A program made the position numbers and the translations under genes. Below are positions 26,401 to 34,672 of a stretch of 64,000 nucleotides of DNA, one piece after another (position 1 is the first letter of the stretch; each line of letters opens with the position of its first letter). The stretch lies in contig LT700187.1 of the NCBI GenBank assembly GCA_900155415.1, positions 930,001 to 994,000 on the forward strand, given 5' to 3'. The stretch is from Christensenella massiliensis (GTDB taxonomy: Bacteria; Bacillota; Clostridia; Christensenellales; Christensenellaceae). The notes beneath the pieces were generated by a model. The model was not told where the DNA came from. It ran no database searches and saw only the letters and a program-made list of their open reading frames with translations.

Positions 26401-29400
26401 TCATCGTGACGAACGTCGAACAGACATGGCAGCTTAGAATGAAGCGCGACGACATTGCCGTAACGGTGGTAAAGAGCGAAAACGCCAACATCGCGCCGGA
26501 CGGCGGCGTTGCCTTTACGGACGAAAAGGTGCAGGGGAACGTGACCTTCCGCTTCACAAAGGACGGCGTTTCCTATGAAAAGGAGGTGCTCGTCACCGTT
26601 CCCGTCCACATAAAGACGGTGCAGGAGCAGATCGACGGGCTCACGGCGCTGTTCGGAACAGACGAAGGCTTTGACCTCATCAAAGGAGACAATCCATCGA
26701 AAGAGGCGGTGACGCAGCCGCTCAAATTGAAAACAACAGCGTCGTATTACGGGCTGACCGGCTATTCGGATGTCAAGCTGGAATGGACGAGCTCGGATAC
26801 GGACGTGATCGACCCGCCGTCGTACGGCAGCGATTCCGTCAAGGTAAACCGCCCGGCACAGGGAGAGCCGGACGCGGAGGTGCGGCTCACGCTCACCGTG
26901 AAAAAACAGTATAGCTCGGATACGGGAACACCGGGCTCAGTCGATATCGTGCTGAAGGTTCCCGCCATAACAGAGGAGGAGGTCCGGGAGGCGAAGGAGG
27001 CTGTAGACGCGGCGCTCGCAAACGTGACGCTCGACGGCTTTACGGAATCGGGCAGCCTCGGAAAGACGGAGATCGACCCGCAGGCCCTCGATTTCGACGT
27101 GCAGCTCAAAAGCCTTACAGATCTTATTGCCGCCGGAATGATAGAGGACACGGCGACCAACCGGCAAATGGAATGGGAATGGTCGACGGACGGAACGGAG
27201 GCGGACGGGAACTATCTGAAAATCAATTATTTAAAGTGCAACGTGATGCGTACCGCAGGAACGGCGGATATGGAAACGAACCTCATCCTCACGCTGACCT
27301 ATAACGGTTACAGCGGAAGCAAGACATTCCCGGTGACCATCAAAGGGCTGACGGAAGCGGAAGTGGAAGCGGCGAACGCGGAGATGAAAGAATATGAGGC
27401 GGCCATCTGGAACGGACTGAAAGGGGAAAACATCTCTGCGGATTTCGTGACCTGCGACCTCGGCTGGGACCGTGAAAATGGCAGCGTCGCATTCTACAGG
27501 ATGCATAAAGAGGACGGACAGGTCGTCTATACGCTGAAGAACGGAAGCTGCCCCGCCAACGTGGGCGTAGAGCTCGGCTCGTGGAAGTCGTCCGACCCGA
27601 CGGTCATCGGGCACACCACGGGCGGCTACGGAACGGTGGATATCCTCGAGCTTTTGAAGCGCCCGGACCTCGGGGAAGAGGACTTCAGCGTGACGCTCAG
27701 CACGAATATGAAGAATCTGCGCTACGGCAACGCGAAGAACGCGGACGGAACGGCGGCCGTGCCGGATATCACGGCGGAGCTGAAGCTCACGGTTCCGGCC
27801 TATACGAACGAGCTTGCGGAGCTCTCGGCGGAGGGCTTCCCCTTTGACTTTGATCCTGCGCTGGACGCGTTTGCCATCGAAGTGCCGAAGGATACGGAGC
27901 AGGTCAAAATAACGGCAAAGGCCAAGGACCCGGCGGCAAGCGTGACGGTAAACGGGCAGGAGCCTGACGAGAGCGGCAGCGTAACGGTCGCCCTTTCGGG
28001 CACGGGCGTACAGCTCCCCGTAGTAGCTGCCGTGCAGGAACAGCCGAGGACAGTGACGCTTACTGTAAACTATGCGGCGGACTATCGGGAGGTCTATGAA
28101 AAGACGGGCGGATATCTTCATTCCACCGTAAAAGACCCCATCGTCAGCACGTCCGGCGGCGAATGGGCGGTCATCGGACTTGCCCGCGCGGGCTATCCGG
28201 TGGAGGACGGCTATTACGACAAATATATTGCGAACGTCATCCGTACCCTCGAAGAGACGGACGGCGTGCTGGACAGCAGGAAATATACGGAATACTCGCG
28301 CGTCGTCCTTGCGCTTACGTCGATCGGCTACGATGTGACGAACGTAGGCGGATATAATCTGCTCGAGCCTCTTGCCGATTTTGACCAGACGGTATGGCAG
28401 GGGATCAACGGAGCCATTTACGCGCTGATCGCCTTTGACTCGCACGGCTACGAGATCCCGGCGGCGCCGGAGGGCAAGACGCAGACCACGCGTGAAAATC
28501 TGATCGGGCACATTCTGGAGCAGGAAAAAAGCGGCGGAGGCTGGGCGCTCTTCGGAAGCAAGGCCGACCCGGATATCACGGCAATGGCGCTGCAGGCGCT
28601 CGCACCGTATTACGATAAGGACGCAGAGGTAAAGGCGGCGGCAGACCGGGCGCTCGCGGCGCTGTCCGGCATACAGGCGGCGGACGGCGGCTTTGGAAGC
28701 TGGGGCTCGGTAAACAGTGAATCGTGCGCGCAGGTCGTGGTGGCGCTGACGGCGCTCGAAATCGATCCGGACAGCGATCCGCGCTTTGTAAAGAACGGAA
28801 AATCGGCGCTGGACGCGCTCCTTTCCTTCACGACGGAGGAGGGCGGCTTCAGCCACGTTGCGGGCGGCGGAACGAACGGCATGGCGACGGAGCAGGGCTA
28901 TTACGCGCTCGCGGCCTACGACCGCTATTTAAGCGGTAAGACTTCGCTTTACGATATGAGCGATGTAAGCGTAAACGCGCCGTATGAAACGGCGGGCCGC
29001 CTGATCGACGCCATCGGTACGGTGAACCTCGGCAGCGAAAACGCGATAAAAGCGGCGCGGGCAGCGTATGATGCGCTGACGGACTCCCAGAAAAAGATGG
29101 TGGATAATTACAGCGTGCTCGAGGCCGCGGAAAAGAAGCTGGCCGAGCTGCAAAAGCCGGTTCGGGACGTGATGGCGAAAATCGACGCCATCGGCACGGT
29201 GGGCCCCGGCAGTGAAAGTGCGGTAAAAGCTGCACGGACGGCGTATGATGCGCTCGATGCAGAGCAAAAGGCGTATGTCACGAACTACGCCGTGCTCACG
29301 CAGGCGGAAACCAAATTGGCGCAGCTTGAAAAAGCGGCTGAAGTGGAAAAACTCATCGGCGCCATCGGAGAGGTAAACGCAAGCAGCAAAGACGCGATCG

Positions 29401-30359
29401 CGGCGGCGCGGGCGGCATATGACGCGCTCTCGGCGGAGGAAAAGGTGCTGGTCGGAAACTATGCTGTGCTGACGGCGGCGGAGCGTGCGTTCGACGCGCT
29501 TTCCGCGCAGGACGGCGGCACGCAGACCGAAACCGGTACGGAGGCTGCGGCACAGCCCGGCGGGTCCACCAAGTCTCTCGGGAATGCAGGAACCGGAACG
29601 GCGGTGACGATCGACGGCATAAAATACACGATGTCCGCACAGGCGGCGGAGGTCGCAGAGAAGATCGCGGCGATGCCTAAGGGAGAGGCGTATGACCTTG
29701 AGGCAGTGCTCGAAACCTATAAGCTGTACGATGCGCTTTCGGACGCGCAGAAAGCGGAGGTCGTGAACTATGCAGACCTCGAGGCGCAGATGAACCGCGT
29801 GGGTGTGGATAACCATAAAGACGACGCGGCAGGACTGAAAGCGGAGGGGATCGGCTGGCATGTGAAGATCAGCATCCGCGAAGTAGGACAGTCGGAGGAC
29901 GTATTCCAAAAGCTTTCGGGAAGCGTGGGAAGCAACACGCTTCTGAAGATGTTTGAGATCACGCTGACCGACTTGCTGACGGGCGAAGAATATACGCCTG
30001 TGTCCGGCGTGACCCTGCGCCTGCCCTCGCCCGATCTTACAGGCTTTGACGGCGCGGTCATCGCGCACTATGCGGACGGCGGTCAGGCGGAGTATCTTGA
30101 ATGCAGGATAGAGAACGGCGAGCTCGTTTGGACGGCGGAAAGCTTCTCCTACTTCGGCGTTCTCGGCGCTGCGGCTGCAGCGGAAGCCGTGCTGGAGGAC
30201 GGCGGCGCGGACGAAGCGGCGGTTTATCGCGCTATGGCGGCGGACGGCGCGCAGGCAGCTCCGGCCGTTTGGCCGTGGATCCTCGTGATCTGCATCGGCG
30301 CTGCGGCCGTTGTGCTCGCGGTGCTGGCGAAAAAGGGCGTTTTGCACGGCAAGCGGTAA
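23430..30359 (+). CDS. Giant surface protein with DUF4430, Ig-like repeats and an alpha6/alpha6 barrel (intrinsic-factor-like)
   Basis: 2309 residues. Rough order: signal peptide 1-35; Pro/Glu/Ser-rich low-complexity stalk 40-140; DUF4430 domain about 147-268 (GSMSGWMGTLNDWFTNEGFG); cadherin-like beta-sandwich about 273-372; a further Ig-like domain to about 470; about seven atrophied bacterial Ig-type repeats with helical linkers to about 1455; a second cadherin-like domain to about 1547; a prenyltransferase/terpene-cyclase-like alpha6/alpha6 domain about 1550-1840 with QW-like repeats (GGGWALFGSKADPDITAMAL, GGFGSWGSVNSESCAQVVV); three helical repeats of about 58 residues plus a divergent fourth (1851-2127; IDAIGTVNLGSENAIKAAR); a C-terminal beta domain; and a membrane anchor about 2278-2303 with basic tail. 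No LPXTG sorting motif. The alpha6/alpha6 plus DUF4430 pair is the domain set of intrinsic factor, suggesting cell-surface B12 capture (inference). Confidence 0.85.
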   Translation: MKQGSKKRLMKLVAVLLTIALVIGALPLTAMAQQAQNPAAAITEGAPQEADAQPSESAEPSVQPSAQASEEQPAPEASETADPSGEPSEEPAAEETAGPAAQSTEPAEPEPSAEISAEPSAQPQANVLAAPAPAARSIGDVPAGEEKIGQVYVSIEDTVPKSGADDPGPRGVMAEGWVDLYPSDTMMSVVVRLADSKGLEVEGAESNYITSIGGLAAFDRGSMSGWMGTLNDWFTNEGFGAFTVANGNLKDGDTVTILYTLNYGEDVGGSWGNTDKTVSAIGVSAGTLEPAFDKDTHEYTLTLPAGTDSVKITPAASNKNYQVRASVDGVEYKRTQSIPVSDGTVITVKCGDPSWPSMNDNSGPAELYTLTVKLGGEEVNTPPARKAGVPAEASAKTEPGTAWTLDLSTIFEDADGDALSYKVSVDGGGAVPADESYAYTPQAAGETKLVFTANDGKEDSKDAYTVTLKAETAESRLQEAVDALEDAWYKMRPVCGTDTNVTDVMKAELVELGYGDIEVAVKSSDDEEHVAADGAITYFYDLNSYVGVANVDVVFTFTLGGASKEYTQRVIVGWDTVRVAKDIEEQEASAVTWDTIKGENAAADSVTSDLTLPQYAGTAYGDSLAKISWESSNPDVVSLKENGDSWDYEPYTGVVTKPEADTDVTLTATFTFKKDESCTVKKQFSITVKGYSEEEIEQKKAEMLAELNEKYTDGLLKDFTTQEALDRENVTGDIQLPIPSRLGLVNKEVTVSSSNADVVTINGYRAAVVCPFGEDAQVDLIVTLTRGSISVEKRIPLTVKAIDEAEIDREIELMEAAKAAYFDGINNGANPDKDHVTENLTAFREVNFGEGDSLVWTYTYLDDKGTGIRPVSIEPDDEMGELGYNLFQSSNTSVIKHENLLVTQPAQDTQVTISSVLSSTKFEKYAEQYPENEKLQKLYRQPVSVTVTVKAPVDEDAVLADIKAAVDGVSLSEVTGLYVRETDWDENYDDVIVTNVEQTWQLRMKRDDIAVTVVKSENANIAPDGGVAFTDEKVQGNVTFRFTKDGVSYEKEVLVTVPVHIKTVQEQIDGLTALFGTDEGFDLIKGDNPSKEAVTQPLKLKTTASYYGLTGYSDVKLEWTSSDTDVIDPPSYGSDSVKVNRPAQGEPDAEVRLTLTVKKQYSSDTGTPGSVDIVLKVPAITEEEVREAKEAVDAALANVTLDGFTESGSLGKTEIDPQALDFDVQLKSLTDLIAAGMIEDTATNRQMEWEWSTDGTEADGNYLKINYLKCNVMRTAGTADMETNLILTLTYNGYSGSKTFPVTIKGLTEAEVEAANAEMKEYEAAIWNGLKGENISADFVTCDLGWDRENGSVAFYRMHKEDGQVVYTLKNGSCPANVGVELGSWKSSDPTVIGHTTGGYGTVDILELLKRPDLGEEDFSVTLSTNMKNLRYGNAKNADGTAAVPDITAELKLTVPAYTNELAELSAEGFPFDFDPALDAFAIEVPKDTEQVKITAKAKDPAASVTVNGQEPDESGSVTVALSGTGVQLPVVAAVQEQPRTVTLTVNYAADYREVYEKTGGYLHSTVKDPIVSTSGGEWAVIGLARAGYPVEDGYYDKYIANVIRTLEETDGVLDSRKYTEYSRVVLALTSIGYDVTNVGGYNLLEPLADFDQTVWQGINGAIYALIAFDSHGYEIPAAPEGKTQTTRENLIGHILEQEKSGGGWALFGSKADPDITAMALQALAPYYDKDAEVKAAADRALAALSGIQAADGGFGSWGSVNSESCAQVVVALTALEIDPDSDPRFVKNGKSALDALLSFTTEEGGFSHVAGGGTNGMATEQGYYALAAYDRYLSGKTSLYDMSDVSVNAPYETAGRLIDAIGTVNLGSENAIKAARAAYDALTDSQKKMVDNYSVLEAAEKKLAELQKPVRDVMAKIDAIGTVGPGSESAVKAARTAYDALDAEQKAYVTNYAVLTQAETKLAQLEKAAEVEKLIGAIGEVNASSKDAIAAARAAYDALSAEEKVLVGNYAVLTAAERAFDALSAQDGGTQTETGTEAAAQPGGSTKSLGNAGTGTAVTIDGIKYTMSAQAAEVAEKIAAMPKGEAYDLEAVLETYKLYDALSDAQKAEVVNYADLEAQMNRVGVDNHKDDAAGLKAEGIGWHVKISIREVGQSEDVFQKLSGSVGSNTLLKMFEITLTDLLTGEEYTPVSGVTLRLPSPDLTGFDGAVIAHYADGGQAEYLECRIENGELVWTAESFSYFGVLGAAAAAEAVLEDGGADEAAVYRAMAADGAQAAPAVWPWILVICIGAAAVVLAVLAKKGVLHGKR

Positions 30360-30537
30360 AAAGCAGGGAAGAAAGAACAGGAAACCGCAACAGATAACAG
30401 GGAACGGGAAAGGAGCGCGGCGGCGCGCAAAGCCAAAACGGGCCTCCTTCCCGTTTCCGGCTTCGGTTCGGCAATACACAGCGAACGGCGCGGCGGAGCC
30501 CTCCCGGCTCCGTCCGGCTGTTTGTATGGAGAAGGAA

Positions 30538-31422
30538 ATGGAGCAGGGCTTCGGGGGATATCATCCGGCGGTCAATTTCATATTTTTTGCGGGCGCGGTC
30601 CTGTTCGGGATGTTTTTTGTGCATCCCGCTTTTTTGCTTCTGTCCGTCGGGTTGTCCTGTACGAGCTATTTTCTCTTCAAGGGGCGGCGCGGCGTGCGCC
30701 TTTTGCTGGGCATGCTGGTCCTGTTCGCGGCGGTATCGCTTCTGAACCCGGTGTTCAACCCGTATGGGGAGACGGTGCTGTTCACGTGGCTGTGGGGGAG
30801 GCCGTTCACGCTGGAGGCGCTTTTGTACGGGCTTGCGACGGGTGGGATGTTCCTGACGGTCATTCTGTGGTTCGCGTGTTATAATGAGATCATGACGAGC
30901 GATAAGTTTACCTACCTGTTCGGGAAATTTGTTCCTGCGCTTTCGCTGGTCCTGTGTATGGTGCTGCGCTTTGTGCCGCACTTCAGGGAAAAGGCGCAGA
31001 CCATCGGCGGCGCGCGGCGGTGCATCGGGAAATCGGCGGAAAACGGAACGAAGCGGGAGCGGCTTGAAAGCGGCATGGCGGTTCTGTCCGTGCTCACGTC
31101 GTGGTCGCTCGAGGGCGCGGCGGTCACGGCGGACTCCATGAAGAGCCGGGGATACGGCAGCGGACCGCGGACGAATTTTTCCATCTATCGGCTTTCCCGC
31201 CGGGACGGAGTGGTCCTGACGCTGCTCGCGGTGTGTGCGGCGGGGCTCGCCGCATGTATGCTGCGGGGCGGAACGGAGGCAGTGTTCCTGCCCGGTATTT
31301 TCTGGGCGCAGGGCCCGGCAACGGCGCTCGGGTCGGTTTTCTATGGGATATTTTTGGCGGTTCCCGCCGCGATTCAAATAGGGGAGGGTATCACATGGCG
31401 CATTTTGCGGTCGAGGATTTGA
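30538..31422 (+). CDS. ECF transporter transmembrane T component (first copy)
   Basis: 294 residues; ATG at 30538 has GGAGAAGG upstream, with 30526 as an alternative. Several hydrophobic helices and the coupling-helix motif SMKSRGYG near the C-terminus identify an EcfT/CbiQ protein, which joins the substrate-binding S component to the ATPases. It overlaps the ATPase gene by 28 bp. Position in the riboswitch locus supports B12 or corrinoid uptake. Confidence 0.85.
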   Translation: MEQGFGGYHPAVNFIFFAGAVLFGMFFVHPAFLLLSVGLSCTSYFLFKGRRGVRLLLGMLVLFAAVSLLNPVFNPYGETVLFTWLWGRPFTLEALLYGLATGGMFLTVILWFACYNEIMTSDKFTYLFGKFVPALSLVLCMVLRFVPHFREKAQTIGGARRCIGKSAENGTKRERLESGMAVLSVLTSWSLEGAAVTADSMKSRGYGSGPRTNFSIYRLSRRDGVVLTLLAVCAAGLAACMLRGGTEAVFLPGIFWAQGPATALGSVFYGIFLAVPAAIQIGEGITWRILRSRI

Positions 31423-33080
31423 CGTTTACTTACCCGGAGGCGAAAAAAGAGGCGCTTTCCGGCGTGAGCATCAGCATTGAAAAGGGGGAATACGTCACCC
31501 TGTGCGGAAAGAGCGGAAGCGGCAAAACGACGCTGATGCGGCACCTGAAAACCGCGCTTGCGCCGCACGGGAAGCGGACGGGGCGGATCCTGCTGGACGG
31601 ACGGCCGCTTGAGGAGATAGGCCTGCGCGAGCAGAGCGCGCGCATCGGGTATGTCATGCAGGACCCGGACAGTCAGATCGTGACAGATAAGGTGTGGCAC
31701 GAGCTGGCGTTCGGGCTGGAGAGCCTCGGGTGCGACCAGAAGACCATGCGCCTGCGCGTGGCGGAAATGGCGAACTATTTCGGCATCGGAACGTGGTTCC
31801 ACCGGAATGTGGCAGAGCTTTCGGGCGGGCAGAAGCAGCTTTTGAACCTCGCGTCCATCATGGCGATGCAGCCGGACGCGCTCATCCTCGACGAGCCGAC
31901 GAGCCAGCTCGACCCCATTGCCGCAGCGGATTTCCTCAATACGGTGCGCAAAATAAACCTTGAGCTCGGAACGACGGTCATTCTGTCCGAGCATCGGCTG
32001 GAGGAGGTGTTCCCCAGCGCGGACCGGGTGATCGTGATGGAAAAAGGGAAAGTTTTGGCGGAGGACACGCCCCGCCGCATCGGGCAGCGGCTGCATGCGG
32101 AACAAAGCGACATGGCGGCCGCGCTCCCGTCGCCCATGCGCATTTTTTACGGTGTGGGGAGTAGCCTTGATTGCCCGCTCACGGTACGCGAGGGGCGCAG
32201 GTGGCTCTCGGAGGAACTGAAAGACACGGAGATCAGGCAGGACAGCTTGCCCGATCCCGGGGAGACAGAGGAGCCGGAGGCAAAGGACGCCGCCGTCGCG
32301 CTCAAAGAGGTGTGGTTCCGCTATGAAAAGGATGCGCCGGACGTGCTGCGCGGCACAAGCCTTTCCGTGCCGAAGGGAACTCTGTTCGCCGTGGTAGGCG
32401 GGAACGGCACGGGAAAATCCACCATGCTGAAAACGGTGTGCGGGATATGCAGGCCCTACCGGGGCAAGGTAATGATCGATGGGAAGCGGATCGAAAAATA
32501 TAAGGCGGAAGAGCTGTTCCGCGGCAACCTCGCCATGCTGCCGCAGGACCCGCAGAGCCTGTTCGTCAAAAAAACGGTGGAGGAGGACCTTGTAGAGATG
32601 CTCGCGGACGTTCCGGGGAGCATCGGAGAAAAAGAGGAGCTCATCAACGGGGTGGCGCGGGACTGTGAGGTAATGGGGCTGCTTTCCTCCCACCCCTACG
32701 ATCTTTCGGGCGGAGAGCAGCAGCGGGCGGCGCTTGCGAAGGTGCTGCTGTGCAGGCCGCGTATCCTGCTTCTCGACGAGCCCACAAAGGGCATCGATAA
32801 CTTTTACAAGCAAAAGCTGGCGGAAATTTTAGACAGGCTGAAAGCAAAGGGAGCGACGGTCCTCATGGTGTCGCACGACGTGGAATTCTGCGCGCAGTAT
32901 GCGGACAGCGTTTCCATGTTTTTCGACGGCGGCGTGGTGACGACGAACACGCCCGCGCGCTTTTTTTCGCAGAACAGCTTTTATACAACGGCGGCGAACC
33001 GCATGAGCCGCCATATTTTCAGAAATGCGGTGACGAACGGGGACGTGATCGAGCTATGCCGGATCAACAAACAAAACTGA
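31395..33080 (+). CDS. ECF transporter ATPase with two fused cassettes
   Basis: 561 residues, ATG at 31395 after GGGGAGGGTATCAC. First cassette: Walker A GKSGSGKTT, signature LSGGQKQLLNLAS, Walker B ALILDEPTSQLDP. Second cassette from about residue 300: GGNGTGKSTMLKT, LSGGEQQRAALAK, ILLLDEPTKGID. Both look active. The fusion replaces the usual separate EcfA and EcfA' proteins. It energises the ECF complex encoded around it. Confidence 0.9.
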   Translation: MAHFAVEDLTFTYPEAKKEALSGVSISIEKGEYVTLCGKSGSGKTTLMRHLKTALAPHGKRTGRILLDGRPLEEIGLREQSARIGYVMQDPDSQIVTDKVWHELAFGLESLGCDQKTMRLRVAEMANYFGIGTWFHRNVAELSGGQKQLLNLASIMAMQPDALILDEPTSQLDPIAAADFLNTVRKINLELGTTVILSEHRLEEVFPSADRVIVMEKGKVLAEDTPRRIGQRLHAEQSDMAAALPSPMRIFYGVGSSLDCPLTVREGRRWLSEELKDTEIRQDSLPDPGETEEPEAKDAAVALKEVWFRYEKDAPDVLRGTSLSVPKGTLFAVVGGNGTGKSTMLKTVCGICRPYRGKVMIDGKRIEKYKAEELFRGNLAMLPQDPQSLFVKKTVEEDLVEMLADVPGSIGEKEELINGVARDCEVMGLLSSHPYDLSGGEQQRAALAKVLLCRPRILLLDEPTKGIDNFYKQKLAEILDRLKAKGATVLMVSHDVEFCAQYADSVSMFFDGGVVTTNTPARFFSQNSFYTTAANRMSRHIFRNAVTNGDVIELCRINKQN

Positions 33081-33913
33081 AGCGGTGCGGAACGTATACG
33101 TGGTTCGGGTTTACTCTGCCGTTTGAACGAAAGCTCGCGCTCATCGCGGAGGCGGGCTTTCAGACCATCTGCACATGGTGGGACGATACGTTTGCCGGAA
33201 CGGACGGGCGCAAGGAGGAGCATTTCCGGCTCGCGGAGCGGGCGGGGCTTTCCCTCGAGCACACGCATCTTCCCTATTTCGGGTGCGACGCGCTGTGGTT
33301 CCCCGGAGAAGAGGGAGACGCGCTGTGCGCGCGCTATGCACAGAGCGCGGCGCAGGCGGCGGACGCGGGAATCAAAACGGCGGTGCTGCACCCGTTCGGG
33401 AAATACGTGCCCGAAAACGGAAACTGGAGCATATACCTCTCGCGCATGCGGCGCATTGCGGAGCGGTGTGAACAAAGCGGCATACGCCTTGCCGTAGAAA
33501 ACCTTGCGGACAACGAAGCGCTCGCGCGCATCGTGGACGCGCTTGCAGACAGCCCCGCCGTGGGCGTCTGCTTCGATACGGGGCACAACCATGTGACGGC
33601 GGGGAACGACTTCAGCCTGCTTTCGCGGTTTCCGGACAGGATCTTTGCCCTGCACGTGCACGACAACAGCGGTTTGCGGGACGAACACCTGCTCCCCTAC
33701 GAGGGCACGGTGGACTGGGCCGCGTTCCTTGCGGCGGCGGAGCGGACGGAGTTCGGCGGCTCGCTGATGCTCGAGGCGTGCTGGCCCGTGGACTGGGATA
33801 AGCTCAATGAGCCGGATTATGAATATGAAGAGCCGCCCATACCGCCGGAGGAATACCTTGCGCGGGCAAGGAAAAGCTGCGGGCGGATATTGGGGGAAAG
33901 GACGGAGGATTAA
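33056..33913 (+). CDS. TIM-barrel protein of the sugar isomerase/epimerase (AP endonuclease 2-like) family
   Basis: 285 residues, start ATG at 33056 inside the end of the ATPase gene (25-bp overlap), with no strong ribosome binding site, so coupling is likely. Metal-site motifs of the xylose-isomerase-like TIM barrel are visible: AVENLADN, VGVCFDTGHNHV, ALHVHDNSG and LPYEGTVDW, giving the usual E, D-H, H and E ligands. Enzymes of this family isomerise or epimerise sugars or related acids. Its role between the A and S genes of an ECF transporter is not obvious; no sugar pathway is adjacent. Confidence 0.82.
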   Translation: MPDQQTKLKRCGTYTWFGFTLPFERKLALIAEAGFQTICTWWDDTFAGTDGRKEEHFRLAERAGLSLEHTHLPYFGCDALWFPGEEGDALCARYAQSAAQAADAGIKTAVLHPFGKYVPENGNWSIYLSRMRRIAERCEQSGIRLAVENLADNEALARIVDALADSPAVGVCFDTGHNHVTAGNDFSLLSRFPDRIFALHVHDNSGLRDEHLLPYEGTVDWAAFLAAAERTEFGGSLMLEACWPVDWDKLNEPDYEYEEPPIPPEEYLARARKSCGRILGERTED

Positions 33914-33914
33914 C

Positions 33915-34670
33915 ATGGAAGAACGCATCACGCTCGGAAAAAAGAAACGGGAGGAGCTGCCGGAAAAGCGGAAGTTTTCGCGGCGCACGGTGCTTTCCTT
34001 TTTCATCGTCCTGATCGCCATCCCGTTCACCATCTGGTTCGGCTGGCGCTACGGAGACCGGAATTTTTATATCGTGAGCCTGCTCATCATTATCTATACG
34101 ATGATCCCCTTTTTTCTCGTGTTTGAAAAGCGCAGGCCGCAGGCGCGGGAGCTCGTCATCCTTGCCGTGATGTGCGGCATCGCCGTCGCCTCGCGCGCCG
34201 TTTTCATCTGGCTGCCCCATTTCAAGCCCATGACCGCGGTCATCATCATTACGGGCATCGCATTCGGGGCGGAGGCGGGCTTCCTCACGGGCGCGGTATC
34301 CGGCTTTGTTTCCAATTTTATTTTCGGGCAGGGCGCGTGGACGCCGTGGCAGATGTTCGCGTTCGGCATGGCGGGCTTCCTTGCCGGGCTGTTTTACCAG
34401 AAAGGCCTGCTGCGCAGGGAAAAGCTTCCGCTGTGCGTGTTCGGGGGCGTAGTCACGATGTGTGTGGTGGGGCCGCTGCTCGACACCTGCGCGCTGTTTA
34501 CCATGAGCTCGGTCATCACGCCGGAAAGCGCGGCGGCCATCTATCTTTCGGGCCTGCCCGTGAACGCGGTGCACACCTCGGCCACGGTGCTCACCCTGCT
34601 TCTGGTCTCAAAACCGATGTTTGAAAAGCTGGACCGCGTGAAGCGGAAATACGGCATGCTGGAGGCGTAA
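33915..34670 (+). CDS. ECF transporter substrate-specific S component (probable cobalamin/corrinoid)
   Basis: 251 residues; ATG at 33915, GGAGG seven bases upstream, one base after the previous stop. The N-terminus is basic and cytoplasmic, then six to seven hydrophobic helices with TGAVSGFVSNFIFGQGAWTP and WQMFAFGMAGFLAGLFYQKG typical of large S components. Under a B12 riboswitch and beside DUF4430 proteins it is most likely the B12 or corrinoid binder (CbrT-like in role); specificity is inferred from context only. Confidence 0.8.
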   Translation: MEERITLGKKKREELPEKRKFSRRTVLSFFIVLIAIPFTIWFGWRYGDRNFYIVSLLIIIYTMIPFFLVFEKRRPQARELVILAVMCGIAVASRAVFIWLPHFKPMTAVIIITGIAFGAEAGFLTGAVSGFVSNFIFGQGAWTPWQMFAFGMAGFLAGLFYQKGLLRREKLPLCVFGGVVTMCVVGPLLDTCALFTMSSVITPESAAAIYLSGLPVNAVHTSATVLTLLLVSKPMFEKLDRVKRKYGMLEA

Positions 34671-34672
34671 AC

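Noticed and set aside
27231-28856. Long minus-strand frame (about 540 residues) opposite the giant surface protein
   Set aside because: Antisense shadow: arginine/histidine-rich, no domain, while the plus strand has clear Ig-like and barrel domains.
30262-30359. Sortase-anchored C-terminus of the giant protein
   Set aside because: A membrane helix and basic tail are present but no LPXTG-type motif precedes them.
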